A DNA stretch of 64,000 bases, taken from assembly GCF_001278845.1 (NCBI RefSeq), contig NZ_CP012590.1, positions 2,976,001-3,040,000 on the forward strand, written 5' to 3'. Positions 17,521 through 26,723 of this stretch are shown here, one piece after another; position 1 is the first letter of the stretch, and each line of letters begins with the position of its first letter. A program made the position numbers and the translations under genes. This DNA comes from Actinomyces sp. oral taxon 414 (GTDB lineage: Bacteria > Actinomycetota > Actinomycetes > Actinomycetales > Actinomycetaceae). The notes under the pieces are model-generated. The model worked only from the letters and a program-made list of their open reading frames with translations, was not told the DNA's origin and did no database searches.

Positions 17521-17593
17521 TGGCTCCGACCGGCGTCGATCCGGTGACCTTTCGATTTTCAGTCGAACGCTCTACCAACTGAGCTACAGAGCC
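17521..17593 (-). tRNA. tRNA-Phe (GAA)
   Basis: On the minus strand, GGCTCTG and CGGAGCC pair as the acceptor stem, the D-arm is GCTC/GAGC, and the anticodon loop is CTGAAAA. CCA is not encoded. It is the last of three clustered tRNAs read Glu-Asp-Phe. Confidence 0.96.
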
Positions 17594-17643
17594 TTGGGGC
17601 GGTATCAGCCCGATCATGATAGACCGGGCCGATACCGCTTCCG

Positions 17644-17716
17644 CGACCTCGACGGGACTTGAACCCGCGACCTCCGCCGTGACAGGGCGGCGCGCTAACC
17701 AACTGCGCCACGAGGC
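17644..17716 (-). tRNA. tRNA-Asp (GTC)
   Basis: On the minus strand the acceptor GGCCTCG/CGAGGTC pairs with one G-U. The anticodon loop is CTGTCAC and the T-loop TTCAAGT, with discriminator G. CCA is not encoded. It is the middle gene of the cluster. Confidence 0.96.
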
Positions 17717-17773
17717 CTCGTTCGGCACGAAGCCGGACTCCTGGACGAGTCATCTTCCACTCGCACGAGTCCG

Positions 17774-17846
17774 TACCCCCAACGGGATTCGAACCCGTGC
17801 TACCGCCGTGAAAGGGCGGGGTCCTGGGCCGCTAGACGATGGGGGC
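17774..17846 (-). tRNA. tRNA-Glu (TTC)
   Basis: On the minus strand the acceptor GCCCCCA/TGGGGGT pairs, the anticodon loop is CTTTCAC and the T-loop is TTCGAAT. CCA is not encoded. It is the first gene of the cluster, so the promoter should lie in 17850-17950. Confidence 0.96.
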
Positions 17847-18024
17847 CCACTGCCCTTGGCGTCGTCGCGCCTCGAACCGGATAGAACGGTATGGGGCCTC
17901 CCCACCCCGACGCAAATCCTCAGACCGTGACACTCATCACCGGCGGCATCCCCGGTCCGCCCCGCCCGCGACCTCGTCCTGCCCCGTGTCGCCTTGGCTT
18001 CGCCGCCGTCGGCCGTGTCCATCT

Positions 18025-18046
18025 CTAGTTTGCGAGAAACTACTAG
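18025..18046 (+). promoter_or_regulatory. Dyad upstream of the pseudo-ABC gene
   Basis: TAGTTT and AAACTA form perfect 6-bp arms around GCGAG, extended to CTAGTTT...ACTACTAG. It lies 24 bases before the start codon and just before GACGGAGG, in an AT-richer patch, so it may be an operator or part of the promoter. Confidence 0.45.
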
Positions 18047-18069
18047 GACGGAGGCAAGAGGGTGCACAG

Positions 18070-20223
18070 ATGCAACAAGACGGTAACAATGGAGGCATGA
18101 CCCAATACTTCCCTGAGCCGCAGTCTCAAAGACCGCTCGTGGAGAACCCCGAGAACTTCAGCGATCCGCCGGTTCAGATGAGTGAGGTCACCGTTCGCTA
18201 CTCTGACGGCACCTCTGTGTGGACGCCCCTGAACAACGCCTCCGTGATGATCGGCCCAGACCGGGTGACCGCCCTGCTCATGCCCACCACGACCGACGCC
18301 GTCGTCGTGGCGCAGGCGATGATGGGAATGATCCCCCTCGTATCCGGGGAGGTGCGGATCCTCGGTCGCAACGTGTCCACTATGGGGATCAAACGACTCG
18401 CGCGACTTCACAGTCAGGACGTCGCCACGATCATGCCCGAGTCCGAACTCGCCCCGACGTTCACGGTCGAGGCGAACATTCAGGCCCACTTCCGCATGAC
18501 CGGGCGGGCGGTCGATCCCGGCTGGCTCACCCGGGTGCTGGAGATGGCGGGCATTGCGGAGCACCGCGGCACCAAGTACGGGCTCCTCGACCCGTGCACC
18601 CAGCGCCTGGTCGACTGCGCCGTCGCCCTCCTCCAGGGACCCAGGGTCGCGATCGCCGCCGAGCCGACGGCGGACCTGACGGGCCGCTCGGCGCAGAGGG
18701 TCCTGGACTTCCTGCTGTCCTGGGTCGACGAGTTCGGCGTCACCGAGATCTTCACCACCGGCGAGCCGACCATCGCCGCATGGGCCGACTCGGCCCTCAT
18801 CATCGCCGACGGCGCGGTGCTCGGCGAGCAGCGCTCCCCCACCGAGGAGCGCCTGCACGAGGTCGTGGCCGGCCTCTCGGCGCCGACGGCGGTTGGCCGG
18901 GACTCCACCGCCCCCGCCGGCATCCCCCGGGTGCGGCCGCAGGGGCGCCACGCCTACGACGCCCGCGAGGAGACGCCCGCCCCGCAGATCGGCCAGGTCA
19001 GGTACCTCCACCAGGCGTCCTCGTCGGCGGGCCCTTCCCGACGATCGCGATCGGCCCGCACGGGGCCGACGAGATCGGCGGGCTCGGCAGGTCCCGTGGG
19101 CCCGACAAGGTCCGCAGGCCCGGTGGGCCCGGCAGGCCCGGTGGGCCCGATGGAATCCGCAAGGTCCGCGGGCTCGGGGCCGGCGGCATTCACGGGGCCC
19201 ACGGGGATCGCCTCCGCCTTCCCCGCGCCGGCGGCGGCCTCCCCTCCGGCGGTGACGACCTCCTCCATCCCGGTGATCTCCCCCATCCCACCGCCGTCCG
19301 CCCTGCCCGAGGAGCCGTCCGAATGGGGCGGCGGCGCCTCACCCGTGGACCTGTCCGCGTGGGGCGGCCCGTTCTCGTCGGAGGAGTCGACGACGGCGGT
19401 CCCCACCCAGGTCGGGCCCTCGGCGCCCTCGGCGCGGTCGGCCTCCGCCTCCACGAGTCCCTACGGCCTCACCGTCCCGGCGGGACCGGCTGGCCCGGCC
19501 GGACCCCCCTCAGCGCCCTCAGCGAGATCCGCCTCCGCCTCCACGAGTCCCTACGGCCTCACCGTCCCGGCGGGACCGGCTGGCCCGGCCGGACCCCCCT
19601 CAGCGCCCTCAGCGAGATCCGCCTCCGCCTCCACGAGTCCCTACGGCCTCACCGTCCCGGCGGGACCGGCTGGCCCGGCCGGACCCCCCTCAGCGCCCTC
19701 AGCGAGATCCGCCTCCACGAGTCCCTACGGCCTCACCGTCCCGATGGGACCGCCCACCCAGGTCGGGCCCTCGGCGCCCTCGGCGAGATCCGCCCCCACC
19801 GGTCTGGCCGGCACACCCTCGGCCTGGACGGTCTCCGCCTCCACGGGCTCCACCGGCCCCATCAGCCCCTACGACTCCGTCGGAGCGTCCTTCGCGCCAC
19901 CGGCCACCGTCCCCACCGGCCCGTCCCCGGCCTGGGCGGCGAGCGCGCCGGGCGGGGAGCCGTCGGCCTGGGCGGCGAGTGCGCCGGGTGGGGAGCCGTC
20001 GGCCTGGGCGGCGTCCGCACCCGCCGAGGCGGATGCGACGCGGGAGGCCCCTCCGGGCGGGACCCCGCCCGCCGCCCCGTCCCCCGACCGGGAACCCCCG
20101 GCACGCAAGGGCCTTCTGCGGCTGTGGGACCACGCGTGGAAGCACCGCAGATCGGTCGAGGACATCTTCGACCGCGACGAGGCCCAGGACGACGAGGGCG
20201 AAGGCGATGAGTACACCTACTGA
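18070..20223 (+). CDS. Pseudo-ABC-ATPase with Pro/Ser/Ala-rich repeat tail
   Basis: The protein has 717 residues. Residues about 35-275 follow an ABC ATPase from strand to strand (VTVRYSDG, VTALL, SGEVRILGRNVSTM, LLDPCTQRLVDCAVALLQGP, VAIAAEPTADL, IIADGAVL), but the nucleotide site is gone: the Walker A position reads MPTTTDAVVV (71-80) with no Lys, LSGGQ is replaced by LDPCTQ, and the Walker B Asp is replaced (AAEP). The remaining about 430 residues are Pro/Ala/Ser/Gly rich, with a 30-residue repeat, and end in a charged segment. It is probably a scaffold or regulatory relative of ABC ATPases. The downstream metallopeptidase gene begins inside its 3' end. GACGGAGG precedes the start. Confidence 0.75.
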   Translation: MQQDGNNGGMTQYFPEPQSQRPLVENPENFSDPPVQMSEVTVRYSDGTSVWTPLNNASVMIGPDRVTALLMPTTTDAVVVAQAMMGMIPLVSGEVRILGRNVSTMGIKRLARLHSQDVATIMPESELAPTFTVEANIQAHFRMTGRAVDPGWLTRVLEMAGIAEHRGTKYGLLDPCTQRLVDCAVALLQGPRVAIAAEPTADLTGRSAQRVLDFLLSWVDEFGVTEIFTTGEPTIAAWADSALIIADGAVLGEQRSPTEERLHEVVAGLSAPTAVGRDSTAPAGIPRVRPQGRHAYDAREETPAPQIGQVRYLHQASSSAGPSRRSRSARTGPTRSAGSAGPVGPTRSAGPVGPAGPVGPMESARSAGSGPAAFTGPTGIASAFPAPAAASPPAVTTSSIPVISPIPPPSALPEEPSEWGGGASPVDLSAWGGPFSSEESTTAVPTQVGPSAPSARSASASTSPYGLTVPAGPAGPAGPPSAPSARSASASTSPYGLTVPAGPAGPAGPPSAPSARSASASTSPYGLTVPAGPAGPAGPPSAPSARSASTSPYGLTVPMGPPTQVGPSAPSARSAPTGLAGTPSAWTVSASTGSTGPISPYDSVGASFAPPATVPTGPSPAWAASAPGGEPSAWAASAPGGEPSAWAASAPAEADATREAPPGGTPPAAPSPDREPPARKGLLRLWDHAWKHRRSVEDIFDRDEAQDDEGEGDEYTY
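19441..19740 (+). repeat. 90-bp in-frame tandem repeat
   Basis: Units starting at 19441, 19531 and 19621 are identical or nearly so. A fourth, shortened unit starts at 19711. They encode repeats of about 30 residues around SASASTSPYGLTVPAGPAGP. The near identity at DNA level implies recent slippage or unequal exchange, so length should vary between strains. Confidence 0.95.
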
Positions 20224-20677
20224 CCCCGCTGAGCAGACGCCTTCCCGGCCCGGTGGATCCTCCGCATCCCCCCGGCCGCCGCGGCCGACCCCGCCCGTGT
20301 CCATGTCCGACGCCGAGTTCGAGGCCGCCGTCGCCGACGGACTCGACATAATCCCCGAGGAGCTCGCCACCCAAATGGACAACGTCGTCGTCCTCGTCGC
20401 CGACGAGCCCGACCCGGAGCAGCTGAGCCCACAGGACTACGACGCCAACGGACTGCCCACGCTCCTGGGCCTATACGACGGCGTACCACTCACCGAGCGC
20501 GACGACAGCTGGCCCATGGTCCTACCCGACCGCATCCACATCTTCAAAGGCCCCCTTCAGCGCTGGTGCACCACGCGCGAAGAACTAGCGGAGGAGATCG
20601 CAATCACCGTCATCCACGAGATCGCCCACCACTTCGGCATCGACGACACCCGCCTGCACGAGCTCGGCTGGGAGTGA
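20207..20677 (+). CDS. Zincin-like metallopeptidase (DUF1025 type)
   Basis: The 156-residue protein has the metalloprotease signature HEIAHHFGIDDTRLHELGW at its C-terminus (HExxHxxGxxD), the hallmark of the small minimal metallopeptidase family (Pfam Zincin_1). The region about 33-110, with DAEFEAAVADGLDIIPEEL and LYDGVPLTERD, also matches that family. The first about 30 residues are a Pro/Ser-rich tail. The ATG at 20207 lies inside the previous gene, overlapping it by 17 bases; a later ATG (MSDAEFEAAV, 20303) would give the standard length and is the main alternative. Target proteins of this family are unknown. Confidence 0.85.
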   Translation: MSTPTDPAEQTPSRPGGSSASPRPPRPTPPVSMSDAEFEAAVADGLDIIPEELATQMDNVVVLVADEPDPEQLSPQDYDANGLPTLLGLYDGVPLTERDDSWPMVLPDRIHIFKGPLQRWCTTREELAEEIAITVIHEIAHHFGIDDTRLHELGWE

Positions 20678-20791
20678 ACCGCCCGGGCGCTGTGCCGCCC
20701 GGCGCGTGCGGGTCCGCCCCGCCCACGGAATTCGCGCGCTCAAGCGTTCTCCGACCGCCGCACAGACAGTCCGGATCCGTTCCCGGGCCGC

Positions 20792-22222
20792 TCAGCGGTT
20801 CCTGGTCGTCCCCGCGGACGAGCCGTTGGTGTCGATGTACTTGGCGAAGCAGTGCTCGCCGTCCAGACCCTGGGAGTCGCACCAGGCGTTGGCCCCCTCC
20901 GCCGTACTGAAGGTGATCCCCACAATGGTCACCCACCAGCCGCCTCCGGCGTCGAAGACGCTCCACTCGTCGCTGAAGAGGAGGAGGGCCTGCGGGAACT
21001 GCTCGCGCAGCGAGAGGAACTCCTGCATGATGGCGGGGCTGCTCCAGGTCATGCCCTCGGCGTACAGGCCCAGCCTCTTCGAGGACACCTGGGGGACCCA
21101 GTACCCGGAGACTCCGCTCACGGCGATCGGCCGGTCGTGGTCGGCCTGCCAGCGGAGGTTGTCGGCGGCGAAGACCTCCGCGGCCTGCCCGTCGCCGGCG
21201 CCGGAGGCCGCAATCGCCGTCGTGCTCGCGTCATCGCCGACCATTACCGCGTCCGACGCGCCGCTGCGATCGATATCACCGGAGATCATGGCGCTGCTGG
21301 CGTTGATGTCGCTCGCGGAGCGGAAGAAGTACCCGGCGGCGAACCGCAGGACGAGCGTCCTGCCGTCCGGGGGGATGACGAGGGGAGAACTCGAGAAGTC
21401 GAAATCGGCGTAGGCGACGACCATGTCGGCCGCGCCCGATCCGCCCGCGGTCGACGACGAGGCGTAGAGCATAATGCTGTTGGCGGCACCCGTCAGCACG
21501 TCCCCCTTGGCGCAGGAGGGGGTGACCTCGGTCGTGACCTCCAGTTCGCCGTCCTGATCGCTGACCGAGCGCACCGCGAACTGCGGCGCCCGCGCGCAGG
21601 GAGCGACGCGGTCGGCCGCCCCGGCTCCCGGGCCGCTCCTGCCGGAGCCCGACCCGTTGGACTCCGCCGGCGTCGGTGCGTCGCGGTTCGGCTCCTCGTC
21701 CTTCGCGTCCTCGTCCGTCGCGTCGGAGGGCGACGGCGTGCGGGCGGGGTCGCTCCCTCCCGCGGCGACCGACGGCGTGCGTCCGTCGTCCCCTCCGAAA
21801 AGCCCCAGACGCCACGTGCCGATCCCGCCGATGACGAGCAGGATAATGACGGCGGCCGCGATCAGGGGCACCGGCGACCAGCCGAAGGACTGGTCTTCGG
21901 CACCGGCATGACCGGCGTTCTGCGGCGGGGCGCCGTCGGCCACCCACACCCAGGCGGCCGGCGTCTGGGACTGCGCCGCCGTGCCCATCGTCGACGGGGA
22001 CGCGCAGGTCCGCCGGCCGCTCAAAGCGGCCAGGACGGCGTCGTCCTGCAACTGGTACAGCCAACTGACCAGCTCCGGGTAGAGCATCGGGTTGGAGGCG
22101 AGCGCCGCCCACAGATCGGGCCGGTTCTGCGCGAGCGCCGCCTGAATCTCCTGGTTCGGCGTCGTGGAGGCGAGCCGCGCATCGGCCTGCTCCACTATGT
22201 CTGTGAGCTGTGTGGAATCCAT
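20792..22222 (-). CDS. Variant leucine-rich-repeat membrane protein
   Basis: The protein has 476 residues. The N-terminal about 65 residues (LASTTPNQEIQAALAQNRPD, LWAALASNPMLYPELVSWLY) are the short helical repeat named variant leucine-rich repeat in actinobacterial proteins. A Gly/Ser/Pro linker and one membrane helix (PLIAAAVIILLVIGGIGTWRL, about 145-165) follow. The rest is an extracellular domain of unknown fold with a few Cys residues and an Asp/Ser-rich linker (GSDPARTPSPSDATDEDAKD). It is probably anchored in the membrane with its large domain outside. The ATG at 22222 was chosen over 22294 because the vLRR homology starts there. Confidence 0.7.
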   Translation of the reverse strand: MDSTQLTDIVEQADARLASTTPNQEIQAALAQNRPDLWAALASNPMLYPELVSWLYQLQDDAVLAALSGRRTCASPSTMGTAAQSQTPAAWVWVADGAPPQNAGHAGAEDQSFGWSPVPLIAAAVIILLVIGGIGTWRLGLFGGDDGRTPSVAAGGSDPARTPSPSDATDEDAKDEEPNRDAPTPAESNGSGSGRSGPGAGAADRVAPCARAPQFAVRSVSDQDGELEVTTEVTPSCAKGDVLTGAANSIMLYASSSTAGGSGAADMVVAYADFDFSSSPLVIPPDGRTLVLRFAAGYFFRSASDINASSAMISGDIDRSGASDAVMVGDDASTTAIAASGAGDGQAAEVFAADNLRWQADHDRPIAVSGVSGYWVPQVSSKRLGLYAEGMTWSSPAIMQEFLSLREQFPQALLLFSDEWSVFDAGGGWWVTIVGITFSTAEGANAWCDSQGLDGEHCFAKYIDTNGSSAGTTRNR

Positions 22223-22387
22223 GTATCTCGGGATGCTTCTCGGTAGGGCCTCCGGCCGCTGAACCCACTCCGGGCGGATCCGCGGGACTTCCACGATGAT
22301 TATCGGCGTGGGCGGGACGGGGAGTCAAGCACGAGCCCGGCGGCGGCGCCGGTGCGACGCCCGCGAGACTCGTGACAGACTCCGGCC

Positions 22388-23305
22388 ATGCCGGTACACG
22401 CACACAACGGCGGCGCGCAGACGCCGCCGTACCAGAACGCGCGCCCGGGCCAATGCGAACCGGGGGGACTGACGGCGCACGGGCCCGTCGCCGACCCGGT
22501 GGTCACCGCCCGCGCCCTGACCAAGGTCTTCGGTCGCGGCGAGAGCGCCGTCACCGCGCTCGACGCCGTCGACGCGCACCTCGCGCGCGGCCGCTTCACC
22601 GCCATTATGGGGCCCTCCGGATCGGGCAAGTCCACCCTCATGCATTGCCTGGCGGGACTGGAGTCGCCCACCTCCGGGTCGATCGTGCTCGACGGCGAGG
22701 AGATCTCGTCCATGAGCCGACGCCGGCTCACCCGGCTGCGCCGCGAGAACATCGGCTTCGTCTTCCAGGCCTTCAACCTGGTGCCCTCCCTGACCGCGGA
22801 GGAGAACATCACCCTGCCCCTGGACATCGCCCGCCGGAAGGTCGACCGCGACCACTTCGACCGGGTCGTCGACGCCGTCGGCCTGCGCGACCGCCTGAGC
22901 CACCGCCCCGCCGAACTGTCCGGCGGACAGGTCCAGCGCGTGGCCTGCGCCCGCGCCCTGGTCGGCAAGCCCGCCGTCGTCTTCGCCGACGAGCCCACCG
23001 GCAACCTCGACTCCCAGGCCACCCGCCAGGTGCTGGGCATCCTGCGCTCCAGCGTCGACGAGTTCGGCCAGAGCGTCGTCATGGTCACCCACGAGGCGGA
23101 GGCCGCCGCCTGGGCGGACACCGTCCTGTTCCTGCGCGACGGGCACGTCGTCGCCGAGATGAACCAGCCGGACCAGGATCGCGTCCTGGATGCGCTGCGC
23201 GACCTCGCCGCGCAGGACGGCGCCCGGTTCGACGGGGCGGGCGGCCCCGAACCCGACGAGCCCGCCTCCGCGGGCCCCGGGACCGGAACCCGGGAGCACC
23301 GGTGA
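22388..23305 (+). CDS. ABC exporter ATP-binding protein (MacB/LolD type)
   Basis: The protein has 305 residues with Walker A GPSGSGKST (75-83), the Q-loop FQAFNLVPSLT, the signature LSGGQVQRVACARAL, Walker B VVFADEPTGNLD and the H-loop VTHEAE. This exact combination is typical of the ATPase that powers FtsX-type permeases for lipoprotein, peptide or antibiotic export. The N-terminal about 35 residues are a non-conserved extension, and the C-terminus is a Pro/Gly tail. Its TGA overlaps the GTG start of the permease (GTGA), so the two subunits are made together. Confidence 0.95.
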   Translation: MPVHAHNGGAQTPPYQNARPGQCEPGGLTAHGPVADPVVTARALTKVFGRGESAVTALDAVDAHLARGRFTAIMGPSGSGKSTLMHCLAGLESPTSGSIVLDGEEISSMSRRRLTRLRRENIGFVFQAFNLVPSLTAEENITLPLDIARRKVDRDHFDRVVDAVGLRDRLSHRPAELSGGQVQRVACARALVGKPAVVFADEPTGNLDSQATRQVLGILRSSVDEFGQSVVMVTHEAEAAAWADTVLFLRDGHVVAEMNQPDQDRVLDALRDLAAQDGARFDGAGGPEPDEPASAGPGTGTREHR

Positions 23306-25872
23306 TCCGGGTCGCCCTGCGCTCGGTGCGCACCCACCTGGGGCAGTTCCTCCTCACCGCCCTGGCGGTCATCCTGGGAGTCGCCTTCCTCTCGGGGACC
23401 CTCGCCCTGCGGGGCGTGCTCTCGGACACCTTCTCCGCCCTGACCTCCTCGACCCTGACGGCCGACCTCTACGTCACCGGCGAGCGGGCCGGCAGCGGCG
23501 ACTCCGCCGTGCGCGCGCCGACGAACAAGATCGACGCCTCCCTGACCGAACCCATTGCCGAGGTCGACGGCGTCGCCTCGGCCCACCCGTCCAGTTCGGT
23601 CAACGTCACCCTCGTGGGCGCCGACTCCGCCCCCGTCACCGCCATGGGCGCCCCCTCCATCGCCCTGCCGCTCTACGCCGACGACCCCGGCCAGACCATG
23701 GTCGCAGGCTCGCCCCCGCGGGGCCGCGACCAGATCGCCCTGGAGTCCGACGCCCTGGCCCGCTCCGGCCTGGAGCTCGGCCAGAGCACACACATCGTGG
23801 TGGACGGCGAGCCCGTGGAGGTGAGCGTCGTGGGCGAATTCACCTACGGCGCCTCCATGGCGGGGGCCACCATCATCGGACTGGACCCCGACTGGCTCAT
23901 GGAGGTCGCCGCTCCGGACGGCAAGATCACCTCCATCGCCGTGCGCCTGGCCGACGGCGCCGACGCGCAGGCGGTGCGCGGCGCCATCGCCGCCCTGCTG
24001 CCCGACGACGTGCGCCTGCTCACCCGCGCCGAGCTCATTGACGAGCAGAACGAGTACATCGAGAGGATCCTGGGCTACGTCGAGACCTTCCTCCTGGTCT
24101 TCGTGGTCCTGGCCATGTTCGTCGGCTCCTTCATCATTATGAACACCTTCGCCATGAGCGTGCGCCAGCGCCAGAAGGAGTTCGCCCTCCTGCGCGCCAT
24201 CGGCGCCTCGCCGACGTCGGTGTTCGCCACCGTGCTCTTCCAGGCCCTGGTCATCGGGATCCTCGGCTCGGTCCTGGGAGTCCTGGCCGGAGCGGTTCTG
24301 ATCCGCGCGCTCGTGACGATCCTGGGGGCCTACGGCATGCCCCTGCCCGACGGCGGGGCGCCCATGACCGGGCAGATCGCGGGCGTCTCAATCGGCGTGG
24401 GCGTGCTCGTCACCGTCGTCGGTGCCCTCCTGCCCTCCCGCGACGCCGCCCTCACCCCGCCGGTCGAGGCGATGCGCGACGCCTCCGGCGCGAAGGAGAG
24501 GCCCCTGCGGGCGCGTACCATCGCGGGCGCGCTCCTGCTCGCCCCCGGCCTGGCCGGGGTCCTGGCCGCCTGGCACGACGCGGACCTGCCCTCGCGCAGT
24601 GCGATCCTGGGCGCCGGCGCCGGCGCACTCCTGCTGGGCCTGCTCCTGGTCTCCCCCGCCGTCTCGCGCCCGATCGTCGTCGTGCTCGGCGCGCCGGCGC
24701 GCCTGATCCGCCCGGGCGGGCGGCTGGCCGTGCGCATGCTCACCGCCGCCCCCAGGCGCACCGCGGCCACCTCCGCCGCCCTGGTCATCGGCATGGCCCT
24801 GGTGTGCGCGGGGGCGACCATCACCGCCTCCATGCGGGCCTCGGTGTCCTCCATCGTCAACGACTCCATGCACGCCGACCTCTATGTGCGCCAGGCGACG
24901 CTCTCCTCCCGCCTCATCCCCATCCCCGCGGACATGACCGCCGCCATTGGCCGTCTCGACGGCGTCGCCTCGACCACGGCCTATGCCGCCAACCTCGCCT
25001 CGGTGACCGGGCCGGACGGGAAGACCTCCACCGGCTACGTCGTCGCCATTGACCCGGGGGCCTACGCGGCCGCCTACGACCCGAATGTCACCGCAGGGTC
25101 CCTCGACGACCTCGACGACACCCACGTGGCCGCCTTCGCCTCCTCCGGGCTGAAACTGGGCGACCGGGTCACCATCACCGGCCCCGCCGGCTCGGTGAGT
25201 GCCACGGTCTGCGCCGTCGCCGACACCACGGGCGTGGTCGGCTCTCTCTACGTCACCCCCGCGGTCACGGCCGCCACCGGCTCCCTCACCACGGCGGCGC
25301 CGACCGATCCCGAGCAGGTGCTCGCCTCCCCCAACGGAATGTTCATCACCCTGGCCGAGGGCGCCGATCCGGGGGCGGTGCGCGCCTCCATCCGGGAGAT
25401 CCTCGCCCCCTCCTACGTCTTCAAGGTCTTCGACCCCGACGAGCTCTCCGACCAGGTCGGCTCGCAGGCCAACCGGATGCTCGCCGTCCTCTACGGCCTG
25501 CTGGGCCTGTCGATCGCTATCGCGATCCTGGGCATCGTCAACACCCTCATCCTGTCCGTGTCCGAACGGGTCCGCGAGATCGGCCTCATGCGGGCCGTGG
25601 GCCTGGGGCGGGCCCAGCTCGCCGGGCAGATCGTCTGCGAGTCCGTCCTCACCGCCGTCTACGGCACCGTCCTGGGCGCGGCCGCGGGCGTGCTCCTGGC
25701 CGGCGCCCTGCGCGCCCTCCTGGCCGACCGGGGCCTGACCGAGTTCGTCGTCCCATGGTCCCAACTCGGCGCCGTGGTGGGCGTCTCCGTTGTCGTCGGG
25801 GTGTTGGCGGCGCTGTGGCCGGCGGTGCGGGCGACCCGCCTGCCCGTCCTGGAGGCCATCGCCACCGAGTGA
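23302..25872 (+). CDS. ABC exporter permease with two FtsX domains
   Basis: The protein has 856 residues. An N-terminal helix (SVRTHLGQFLLTALAVILGV) is followed by a large extracytoplasmic MacB-like domain. A first FtsX block (FLLVFVVLAMFVGSFIIMNTFAMS ... RQRQKEFALLRAIGASPTSV) and then a second copy (LYGLLGLSIAIAILGIVNTLILSVSERVREIGLMRAVGLGR) come after it. It forms the transmembrane half of the exporter with the overlapping ATPase gene. The substrate is not evident; no sensor kinase or bacteriocin-type gene lies alongside. It is the second gene of a two-gene operon. Confidence 0.93.
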   Translation: MIRVALRSVRTHLGQFLLTALAVILGVAFLSGTLALRGVLSDTFSALTSSTLTADLYVTGERAGSGDSAVRAPTNKIDASLTEPIAEVDGVASAHPSSSVNVTLVGADSAPVTAMGAPSIALPLYADDPGQTMVAGSPPRGRDQIALESDALARSGLELGQSTHIVVDGEPVEVSVVGEFTYGASMAGATIIGLDPDWLMEVAAPDGKITSIAVRLADGADAQAVRGAIAALLPDDVRLLTRAELIDEQNEYIERILGYVETFLLVFVVLAMFVGSFIIMNTFAMSVRQRQKEFALLRAIGASPTSVFATVLFQALVIGILGSVLGVLAGAVLIRALVTILGAYGMPLPDGGAPMTGQIAGVSIGVGVLVTVVGALLPSRDAALTPPVEAMRDASGAKERPLRARTIAGALLLAPGLAGVLAAWHDADLPSRSAILGAGAGALLLGLLLVSPAVSRPIVVVLGAPARLIRPGGRLAVRMLTAAPRRTAATSAALVIGMALVCAGATITASMRASVSSIVNDSMHADLYVRQATLSSRLIPIPADMTAAIGRLDGVASTTAYAANLASVTGPDGKTSTGYVVAIDPGAYAAAYDPNVTAGSLDDLDDTHVAAFASSGLKLGDRVTITGPAGSVSATVCAVADTTGVVGSLYVTPAVTAATGSLTTAAPTDPEQVLASPNGMFITLAEGADPGAVRASIREILAPSYVFKVFDPDELSDQVGSQANRMLAVLYGLLGLSIAIAILGIVNTLILSVSERVREIGLMRAVGLGRAQLAGQIVCESVLTAVYGTVLGAAAGVLLAGALRALLADRGLTEFVVPWSQLGAVVGVSVVVGVLAALWPAVRATRLPVLEAIATE

Positions 25873-26015
25873 GGCGCGAGGGCCGGTGCTGTCCGCGCCC
25901 CACCCGCCCGCGCCGTCGGTGCCCCGCGAGTGCCCGCGCCGTAACTCACGTTTCGTCTGCGAGTGCCCCCGGTCGCCGTCCGTTTACCATTTCGTCACCG
26001 GATCAAGGAGAACGC

Positions 26016-26723
26016 ATGACCATCGACCTCGCACAATTCAAGGACGCCGAGGCCTGGGAGTACGGGGACGCCTGCCGCCAGGCCTACTGGAGCCGCTTCG
26101 GGACGACCACGGACGCGGCCTTCTTCGGGCCGACCAACGGCGCGCTCTCCCCCTGGCCCGGCCACGCCGAGAACTTCTGCCCCGTCTTCCTGCCCGACTC
26201 CACCATCATCGCCACCAGCGGCATGTCCTCGCCGTGGGGCCCGGACGACTGGGACGAGTACGGCGACACCGGGGAGGGGCTGGAGTATTACCTCGACTCC
26301 CCCCGCCTGGCCGGCGCGGGCATGGAGGAGATCCGTCAGAGCTGGGAGCTCGCCCTGATCATGTCGGTCGTCTCCCACTTTGCGGGTCAGGACTACCGGC
26401 CGACCTTCGACTTCTACGACTGCCTCACCCTGCGCACCCGTCCCGTCGAGGCGCTGGAGGACTGGGTCGATGACGAGGGGCTGCTGTGCCTGCTGCTGGG
26501 CGCGGCGTCGGGCGTGCGCGAGGACCGCATCGAGATGTTCGGCGACCCCGAGGCGGTCCGGCTCATCGCCCTGACCCCCATTCATCCCGACGAGATGGAG
26601 TGGGCGAGGCGCAACGACGACCGCGGCGCCCTGGGCCGCGTCCTGACCGCATCCCCCTACCGCAACCAGATCCGTCCGGACCGGCCCAGCCTGCTCCCGG
26701 AGCTGGAGGCCTCGGTCTCATGA
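26016..26723 (+). CDS. Unassigned cytoplasmic protein
   Basis: The protein has 235 residues with no signal peptide or membrane helix. It is acidic and aromatic-rich (LAQFKDAEAWEYGDACRQAY, then PVFLPDSTIIATSGMSSPWG, ELALIMSVVSHFAG). The layout of a compact globular domain is clear, but I do not recognise the family. AAGGAG precedes the ATG at 26016. Its TGA overlaps the ATG of the GH3 lipoprotein gene (ATGA), so they are co-translated; this ties it loosely to cell-wall sugar metabolism, which is inference only. Confidence 0.7.
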   Translation: MTIDLAQFKDAEAWEYGDACRQAYWSRFGTTTDAAFFGPTNGALSPWPGHAENFCPVFLPDSTIIATSGMSSPWGPDDWDEYGDTGEGLEYYLDSPRLAGAGMEEIRQSWELALIMSVVSHFAGQDYRPTFDFYDCLTLRTRPVEALEDWVDDEGLLCLLLGAASGVREDRIEMFGDPEAVRLIALTPIHPDEMEWARRNDDRGALGRVLTASPYRNQIRPDRPSLLPELEASVS

